A stretch of 64,000 bases of DNA from Bacteroidota bacterium (GTDB taxonomy: Bacteria > Bacteroidota > Bacteroidia > B-17B0 > Aurantibacillaceae), in contig JAUXZS010000015.1 in the NCBI GenBank assembly GCA_030692515.1, forward strand, positions 186,001 to 250,000. Direction: 5' to 3'. Under the pieces are notes generated by a model. It did no database searches. It was given only the letters and a program-made list of their open reading frames with translations, and had not been told where the DNA came from. Position 1 is the first letter of the stretch. Every line of letters starts with the position of its first letter. Shown piece by piece: positions 53,117 to 61,600 of this stretch. The translations under genes were made by a program, and so were the position numbers.

Positions 53117-53820
53117 ATAAACTCTGCTTCAAATAATTTCGCAAAATTCTTTTGTAATTTTTCTTTTATTTCATTCATATCCACATCGCGCCCAAGCTCT
53201 TTATTTAAACTTGTTACTGCTTTATTGTTAATGCCGCAAGGAATAATATTATTAAAATAATTTAAGTCTGCATTCACATTAAATCCCCAACCATGCATGG
53301 TTACCCATCTGCTGCAACGCACTCCCATGGCGCAAATTTTACGTGTGTTAGTTTTCCCCTCAGAATCTAACCAAACGCCGGTTTCACCTTCGCTTCTGGC
53401 GCTTTGAATTCCGTATTCTTTTAGAGTTTCAATTATTGTTTCTTCTAATAAGCGTAAGTATTTATGAATATCAGTAAAAAAATTATCCAAATCCAAAATA
53501 GGATAAGCTACTAATTGTCCTGGGCCATGGTAAGTGATATCTCCGCCACGGTTTATTTTATAATAATTAGCTTGTTTATCAGAAAGTTGTTTTTCGTTCA
53601 GTAATAAATTTTTCTCGTCACCACTTTTACCTAAAGTATAAACGTGTGGATGTTCTACAAACAATAAATAATTTTTTGTTGGAGTTTGTTTTTCTGGAGA
53701 AAGATCTCTGTTTAAAATTTTTTGCTGTACGGTTTCATTAAAAAGCTTTTCCTGATAATCCCAGCAAGCTTTATAATCCATTAAACCTAAGTCTTGAAAT
53801 ATGATTTTTTTATTTTGCAA
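53113..53820 (-). CDS. lipB: Lipoyl(octanoyl) transferase
   Basis: The 235-residue enzyme moves octanoate from acyl carrier protein to lipoyl domains. Motifs: LFVEHPHVYTLGKSG, NRGGDITYHGPGQLVAYPILDL (signature), GVRCSRWVTMHGWGFNVNADL and IIPCGINNKAVTSL, which contains the catalytic Cys and Lys. The 4-nt overlap with the convergent SDR gene is at the stop codons only. No lipA gene is nearby. Confidence 0.96.
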   Translation of the reverse strand: MQNKKIIFQDLGLMDYKACWDYQEKLFNETVQQKILNRDLSPEKQTPTKNYLLFVEHPHVYTLGKSGDEKNLLLNEKQLSDKQANYYKINRGGDITYHGPGQLVAYPILDLDNFFTDIHKYLRLLEETIIETLKEYGIQSARSEGETGVWLDSEGKTNTRKICAMGVRCSRWVTMHGWGFNVNADLNYFNNIIPCGINNKAVTSLNKELGRDVDMNEIKEKLQKNFAKLFEAEFI

Positions 53821-53845
53821 CTGTGTATGCTTTACCTTTAATTAT

Positions 53846-53929
53846 AGCCACTAATTTCACGAATTAACACGAATTTATTTTTAGATATTTTGCACATTGG
53901 GTTTAGTGAAATTAGTGCAATTCGTGGCT
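53846..53929. repeat. Palindromic repeat, GCCACTAATTTCACGAA family
   Basis: Left arm AGCCACTAATTTCACGAATT and right arm ATTAGTGCAATTCGTGGCT; reversed, the right arm reads AGCCACGAATTGCACTAAT. The arms share the words in shuffled order (CTAATTTCAC, GAATT). A right-arm-only copy is at 22095-22127. It fills the gap between lipB and the isomerase. Confidence 0.7.
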
Positions 53930-53945
53930 GATGTAGAACAGTAGT

Positions 53946-54926
53946 TTAAAATTTCGCGAGTTCACCTTTTAAGTGATTAATGACATTAACTTCTACTGGA
54001 TCAATATCTCGTAAGTCAGCAATATAACAGCTTATCCAATCACCAATATTTATCAAGTATAAAAACTGTTCTAATTTACTCTCTCCTTTTGCCACGATAT
54101 CAATTACACCGCTAGAATATTTTTCAAAAATTGGTTTGCAAATAGCATAACGTTTTTTTGTGCGGGTGTAATCAAAAGAAGTATGAAAAGTAACTACAAC
54201 TAAATTTTCATTTTTCACAGTCCAGCCTACTAATTCGTTATGATTCATTTCAGGAAAAACATGATGCCAGCAAAGCATTTTACTGTTTTCATTAATCTGC
54301 TGCCTAAATCTAACAACTGCTCCTTCGCAAGTGCCTAAAGAATAAATAACGCAGATTTTATTTAATAATTTTTCCGCTATTTTTTGCGAGTCCGCTTTAA
54401 TACTTTCGTTTTCCTTATCTAATAATTCAATAGCCTTTTCTAAATCTGTAAATAGCTTATTATCTGCAAAGCCTTTAGCGACTAATACTTTTATTAATTG
54501 TACTAAAGAATAACCAATGCAAGAGCGTGGAGGATTTCCACCTGGAATTTCAATAAAATCAAATTGATGTTGTTTTGCTAATTCTAAAACTTTACCACCG
54601 CTTGTAATGCAAACAATTTGTGCTTTTTCGGAAATAGCTTGTTGCATAGCGCTTAAAGTTTCCTCAGTATTACCAGAATAACTTGAAACGATTAATAATG
54701 TGTTTTCGTTAACAAAAGCAGGTAAAAAATAATCTTTATTTACTAAGATAGGAACGTTACAAGAATCTGAAATTAATTCAGAAATAATAGTGCCACCAAT
54801 TCCAGAACCACCAAGTCCGGTAATTACAATGTTTTGGATATTTTGTGAGGAAGAAATAATTGCTTTGTCAGCAATAATTTTCGCCTCAATTAATTGTTTT
54901 GTAAAATTTTGAACAAGTGTTTTCAT
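53946..54926 (-). CDS. Bifunctional phosphoglucose/phosphomannose isomerase (SIS domain)
   Basis: From the ATG at 54926 the protein has 326 residues, the family's usual length. A longer frame reaches 55025 but its extra 33 residues are hydrophobic, untypical and overlap the NUDIX gene, so I rejected them. SIS-domain motifs are NIVITGLGGSGIGGTIISEL, LIVSSYSGNTEETLSA and ICITSGGKVLELA; then PGGNPPRSCIGYSLVQL and the C-terminal EMNHNELVGW, containing the catalytic Glu/His of the PGI/PMI group. It interconverts glucose- or mannose-6-P and fructose-6-P. Confidence 0.92.
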   Translation of the reverse strand: MKTLVQNFTKQLIEAKIIADKAIISSSQNIQNIVITGLGGSGIGGTIISELISDSCNVPILVNKDYFLPAFVNENTLLIVSSYSGNTEETLSAMQQAISEKAQIVCITSGGKVLELAKQHQFDFIEIPGGNPPRSCIGYSLVQLIKVLVAKGFADNKLFTDLEKAIELLDKENESIKADSQKIAEKLLNKICVIYSLGTCEGAVVRFRQQINENSKMLCWHHVFPEMNHNELVGWTVKNENLVVVTFHTSFDYTRTKKRYAICKPIFEKYSSGVIDIVAKGESKLEQFLYLINIGDWISCYIADLRDIDPVEVNVINHLKGELAKF

Positions 54927-55008
54927 TTTTGTAGACAGTAAAAGTAGAAATAAAATCTGTAATATGAAGGCGTGAAGTAAGTAAAGTCTTAATTTAAAAC
55001 AATGTTGG

Positions 55009-55569
55009 TTAAAGTTTTCCTTCATCCATTAATATTTTTGCTTTTAAGATTGCTATCATGCTAAGAGAGTCAGTAATTTTACCTGTCAATACCATGTTGT
55101 AGGCTTCAATAAATGGTAATTTTTTAATTTGTAAATCTTCGCTTTCTTCGGGCTCTGCTTCATGAAACTCAAGATCTTGCGCCACAAATAAAATTGCATA
55201 CTCTGTTGTAGCTGAATTACTTGTGTGCATTCTTGCTAACTCAGTGTATTTTTTCGCAACAATTCCTGTTTCTTCTTTTAACTCTCTTTTAGCAGAATCT
55301 AAAGGTTTTTCGTCTAATGGACCACCACCTTCGGGAATTTCCCAGCTATATTGGTCTAAAGGATATCGCCATTGCCCAACCAACCAGGTATTATTTTCGT
55401 TATCAATTGGTATGACTCCAATAGCTAAGTTCTTGAAAGTTACAACACCATATAAACCAGGGTTACCGGCAGGGTTTAGGATATCATGCTTAGTCACTTT
55501 TATCCAAGGAGTTTCAAATTTAACTTCTGTAGATAATGTTTTCCAAGGATTTTTTTCTTTATCGCTCAT
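55009..55569 (-). CDS. NUDIX hydrolase (ADP-ribose pyrophosphatase type)
   Basis: The 186-residue enzyme has a perfect Nudix box, G-x5-E-x7-REL-x2-EE-x-GI, in GGGPLDEKPLDSAKRELKEE followed by TGI. Upstream LVGQWRYPLDQYSWEIPEGG is the arrangement of ADP-ribose and nucleotide-sugar pyrophosphatases. Its proposed role is clearing ADP-ribose or sugar nucleotides, which fits with the adjacent sugar-phosphate isomerase. Gap of 82 nt to that gene. Confidence 0.93.
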   Translation of the reverse strand: MSDKEKNPWKTLSTEVKFETPWIKVTKHDILNPAGNPGLYGVVTFKNLAIGVIPIDNENNTWLVGQWRYPLDQYSWEIPEGGGPLDEKPLDSAKRELKEETGIVAKKYTELARMHTSNSATTEYAILFVAQDLEFHEAEPEESEDLQIKKLPFIEAYNMVLTGKITDSLSMIAILKAKILMDEGKL

Positions 55570-55691
55570 AGTTAGTTTGTTATGCCCTTTTCAAATATTA
55601 AAGTTTGCACAGTTAGATTGTTAATTATGTTATTTTTTGTTGTAAATTAGTAACCAATTAAACTATATTTTCGTAAAATAAGTTAAATTAT

Positions 55692-58600
55692 ATGTATTTG
55701 GGAAAGAAAAGATTTATACTTTTTATTTTAGGTTGTTTTGCTTTTCTTGCGTTTAACGCACAATCTTTTTATTGGGTTGGTGGTAGCGGAAATTTTAATG
55801 ATGGGAACCATTGGAGTTTAACTTCAGGAGGAGTATCTGTAAATAAAATCCCAAATTCTAACACCGATGTTATTTTTGACGATAATGCAACGTCTAATTA
55901 TAGTAATCCTGTTGTTAATTTTGTAGGCGTAAATCATTGTAAGTCTTTAAAATTTACAAATGATTTTATAAATTATACTATTACTGGAACAAAGTATACG
56001 GAAATAAATATTTCAGGAGATTTTGAATTAAACGCAAAAACAAATTTTAAAACAAACTCTAAATTAATATTTAATTCTGGTTCTAGTCAATACAAAACTG
56101 TTCGTTTTAATTCCACTTCTTATGAAGGTGATGTTGTTTTTGAGAATGGAAATTGGAATATTAAATACATAAATATTGATAATTCGAATTCGTTGACTAT
56201 TAATTCTGGGAATTACAAAATAGCATCTTCTACAATAAAAACTGGAAATTTTTACGCGAATAAAGGTCAGGTAAACTTTGATATTACTAGTGGAAAGTTA
56301 GATGTAAAAAACATTATTGATATTGGTACAAACTCAAAATTTGCATCCAATAAGTTTTTAATAAAAGCAGATCAAAATAACAATATTAATTATAAAATTA
56401 ACCCTCAAGTTAATTTAGGTAATGATTTTAAAATTCTAAATTCGAGCAATTCTCAAGTAATGGCCTGTGGCGCAACGCTTACCGCTGTTGGTATTTCTTG
56501 TTCGGGTGTGTGCGACGGAAAATTAATATTAGATATTGATGCTTCCTGCGCGGCTGGGCCATATAATTTACAGTGGAATAATCCATCATGCGTTACTCCG
56601 ACACTTTTAGTTGTTCCTGGCCCAGGTAGTTATACAATTACAAATTTATGTTCTTGTGTCGATTTTTTTGATGTAATTGTTTTTACTGGAGCAATACCAA
56701 TAGCATTTTCTAATGCTGCCCAAATTGTGGGTGTATCAGCAATAAATTTTGTTCCGTTTACTTTTGTTCAGCCAAAATGCTTTGGAGATTGCAACGGTTC
56801 AATTACTGGTAATATTAATGGAAGCGTTGGGCCATATACTGTAACGGTAAACGGTACTTCAACATTCGCTGTTCCATCAGGCGTTTCCACTTTCACAAAC
56901 TTATGCGCTGGCGTTAATACTTTTGCAATTGTAGATACTAAAGGCTGTACTAGAACTTTTACGCCTTCGCTTTCACAACCTGCTGCACTTAGCACAACTT
57001 CAATTACGTCAAGTGTAACATGTAACGCTGCTTGTAACGGTTCAATATCTTTATCTCCAATAAATGGGACAGCGGGTTATACTGTAGTTTTTAGTCCGGG
57101 TGGTACTTTTACCGTTCCTGCGGCAGGCTCTGCCACGTTAGGTAATTTATGTCCAAGCGTTGTATCGTATACTATTACTGATTCTCAAGGGTGTTTTATT
57201 AATTCAAATTTCAACATTACGCAACCACCAGCGTTAACAGTTACTCCAACTCAAACTGCAATTACATGTGGAGGATTATGCACAGGAGCAGCCTCGGTTA
57301 ATGTTACAGGCGGAACAACTCCATATAGTTATACTTGGTCACCAGGACCAGGAAATTCTGCTGGAATTGTTAATTTATGTTCTGGGAATCATACTGTTTC
57401 AATTCTAGACAATAATAATTGCCCCATTTCACAAACTTTTACTTTAAATGCTCCTCCTCCAATAACAATAACACCAACATTTACAAATGCGTCTTGCAAT
57501 GGTTTATGTAATGGGTCTGCTTCTGTTAGTGCTTCTGGTGGAACAGGAGCGATAACCTTTACGTGGATAGCTACTGGGCCCTCTACGATTGCAGCAAACT
57601 CTTCATCCGTTAATAATTTATGTGCTGGAGTTTATACCGTGTTTGCTTTAGATGCAGCAGGTTGTTCCACCACAGCTATTGTAACCATCAATCAGCCCCC
57701 AGCACTTAGCATAACCGCAACTTCTCAAAGCATCACTTGTTTCGGATTATGTAATGGAGGAGCTACTGTTTCTCCTTCTGGTGGTAATGGTGCTCCATTC
57801 AATTTTACCTGGACGCCTGTTCCTCCAACAGGGCAGGGAACAGCGACTATTTCCAATATTTGTAATGCTGGAGTATATACTGTTTCGGTAACTGATGGTT
57901 CCCTTTGCCCTATTTCTACAACTATTAGTATAACTCAACCCTCTAGTGTTACGCCAAACATTGTAACCACGAGTGTTAGCTGTAATGGAGGTAATAATGG
58001 CTCAATAAATGCAAATCCTACCCCTCTAGCTTCAGGACCGTTTAGTTATACTTTAGCTTCTACAACGGCTACAATATTTACTGCTCCACCATACCCAAAC
58101 TTAACTGCAGGAATTTATACTTTAAGTATTGGATACGGCGCAGGTTGTATACAAACGTTTACGGTTAACATTCTTCAACCAAATCCATTAATTCCATCAA
58201 TAAGTTCCACTTCCATAACTTGTTTTAATCAATGCGACGGTACTCTTGCTGGAAGTGCAATTGGAGGTACGCCAGCCTACACTTTTATTTGGGCAACACC
58301 AACCGGAACAGTTGCTGGTGGAGCTCTTGCTGGGCAATGTGTTGGTAATTATACCTTTAATGTAACTGATGCAAATGGTTGTACAGCTTCTTCAACAATC
58401 ACTCTTGCCCAGCCCCCAGATATAATTGTTGGCGTTAATTCAGCTACTGTTTCTTGTTTCTCTAGTTGTAACGGTGCGCTTTCGGCCACGGTTTCTGGAG
58501 GAACTCCTGGATATACTTTAACTTGGTCAAATGGCCCAACAGGTAATCCAAATGTGGGTTTGTGCGCGGGATCTTATACAGTAGTAGTAGTTGATACAAA

Positions 58601-61600
58601 AGGATGTACTAAAACTGCAACCGCAACAGTATCTGCACCACTTGCTATCACTCTGACTCAAAATACAACTTCAACTTCATGCGCGGGTGGATGCGATGGT
58701 TCAGCTACAATTACTGCGCTAGGCGGAACGCCTCCATTTACTTTTCAATTTAATACTGTTCCTGCAACAGTAAATGCTACAGGTATTATTAGTGGTTTGT
58801 GTGCAGGAAATTATATTGCAAATGTTACTGATGCAAATGGTTGCGCACAGTCAATAAATTTTTCAATTAGCTCACCTATTGCTTTATCGGCTGCAATTAC
58901 TGGCATACAATCAAGTTGTAATGCTTGTACAGGTGCGTCAACTGTTACCGCATCGAATGGTACACCTGGTTACACATTTGTTTGGACAAATTCACTTGCT
59001 GTTTCTGTTGGAACAAATAATATTGCGACTTCCTTGTGTCCAGGAAGTTATACCGCAACAGTAACTGACAGCAAGGGTTGTACGGCAACCGCAACAGCTA
59101 ACATTGTTCAAACAGTAAGTGTTACAGTTGTGACTGCGGGTGCTGGAATTCAATGTTTTGGAGCTTTTACTGGTTCGGCTACAGCTAATGCTTTAGGGGG
59201 AACTTTGCCTTATACCTATACTTGGACTCCAACTGCGCCAACTCAAACTACCCAAACGGCAACGGGTTTGGGGGCCGGTAATTATACTGTTTTGGTAATG
59301 GATCAATTAGGGTGTTCAAATACGGGAACTATTTCTTTTGCAAACCCTCCTGCCATTACAATTGCGCCTACACAAACAAATATTAATTGTTTTGGTAATT
59401 GTAACGGTGCAATAAATTCAAATGCATCGGGTGGTACAGGAGCGCTCACTTATTCATGGAGTCCGGGAGCTCTTAACACGCCAAACATTAATAATTTATG
59501 TACCGGCAATTATACATTGATAGTTACGGATGCTAATTCTTGTTCAAATACTCAAACATTCAACATAGCTACCTCTCCCTCAATTAGCGCTACTTTTACT
59601 ACAACAAACCCTTCTGCTTGTATTGTTAATAACGGAAGTATTTGCGTAACTCCTAGCGGAGGTACAGGAGCAGGATACACGTTTACTTGGAGTCCGCCAG
59701 GAGGAATAGGAGGAAATACGAGTTGTTATTCAGGTTTATCTGCCGGACCATATTCGTTAATTTTAGCAGATGGAGCTGGTTGTACTAATACTTTATCATC
59801 TATAATAACTAATCCCGCAGGACCAATTCTAAACGTTACTACCCAGTCGGTTACTTGTTTTGGTTCTAACACAGGCGCCGCTACAGTAACCGCAGTTGGT
59901 GGAGGACCCTTTACGTTTACCTGGACCCCTGTAGTTGGATTTGTAACAATAGGAAACACCACTACGGCAAGTGGTTTAATTACCGGCACTTATAATATTT
60001 CTGTAACAAATATTCCTACAGGATGTATTACAACTCAATCAATTGTAATTGCCCAACCTGCAGCTTCGCTCACCATTAACTCTACAGTTACAGCCGCTAA
60101 ATGTTTTGCTTCTTGTAATGGTTCAATAACTATTGTTGCCGCCGGCGGCACACCTGGATACAATTATAGTTGGTTACCTATAGCACCTCCTATTACAGGT
60201 CAAAATACGCCAACCGTTACTAACTTATGTCAGGGTAATTATACTTTAAATATTACGGATGCTAATTTATGTCCTAGACAATTTACATTTGTAATTACAC
60301 AACCTACAGCGTTAACACTAACTACTACTGCAAGTAACGTATTGTGTAATGCCGCATGTAACGGAACCATTAACGTTGCTGGAAGTGGAGGAACCGCTCC
60401 AATTACTTTTACTTGGTTACCTGTGGGAACTTTTACTGGCTCTACAAATCCAAATATTTTTAATTTATGTCCTGCTGCTTATTCTGTAAACGCGAGCGAC
60501 TTAAATGGATGTCCTATTTCTACCGTTGTTAATATAACTCAACCTACTGCATTAACTAGTACTCTTGTCTTTGTAAATGCAAGTTGCTCTAATTCATGTA
60601 ATGCAACTGCCTCAATAAGTGTTGGTGGTGGAACTCCTACCTATAGTTTTAGTTGGTCAAATGGACCGGCAACTACCTCGAGTATTGGAGGTTTGTGTGC
60701 AGGGAACTATACTGGAACAGTTGTGGATGGGAATGGATGTATTTCAGCAAATGGATTTACTGTTGTTCCTCCAGCTGCTTTTAATGTGACTCTTACACCA
60801 ACTAACCCTTTATGTAATGCCGCATGTAACGGAAGTATTGCAACACTCTTTGCAGGCAATCAAGGAACAGTAAGTTTTAATTGGGTGGCTACAGGTACCG
60901 GTCAAAACCCAACTAATTTATGCGCGAACAATTATACTTTAACCGCAACTGATGCTAATGGTTGTGTTGCGTCAGGAGTTACAAGTCTAGTTAATCCTCC
61001 GGCAGTTTTAGCTAATGTAACAACAACCAATCCAGCCTGTAATGGCAACTGTAATGGAATTGCCATTAGTACACCAGCCAATACTACCGGCACAGTAAGT
61101 TATAGTTGGCTTCCTGCAATACCTCCAATAATAGGACAAGGAACTCAAACTGTTTCAAGTTTATGTTCTGGAAATTATTCGGTTACTATTCAAGATGCCA
61201 ATGGTTGTCAAGCTAATCAAACATTTACTTTGAACAACCCTCCAGTATTAAGTGTTAATGCATCGGTTGGACCAGCTACTTGCGGATCTCCAAATGGATC
61301 TATTACAGCTATTCCGGTTGGCGGAACACCTGCTTACACATTCTCGTGGACTGCCCCAGTATCTAGTACAAATGCAGCAGTTGTTGGATTACCTGCAGGT
61401 GTTTATACAGTTATAGTAACAGATGCCAATAGTTGTACAAATACTTTAACAATACCATTAAGTAATTCAAATGGACCAAGTTCTGCGCCTATTACATCTT
61501 CTAGTATTTCTTGTAATGCTCAATGTACAGGTGCCGCTTCAATAAATATTGGTGGAATTATTGGAGGTACTCCCGGATATACGGTTACATGGGTAGTTCC

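Noticed and set aside
54927-55025. N-terminal extension of the SIS isomerase
   Set aside because: The extra residues are hydrophobic and unlike the family, and overlap the NUDIX gene; the ATG at 54926 gives the normal length.
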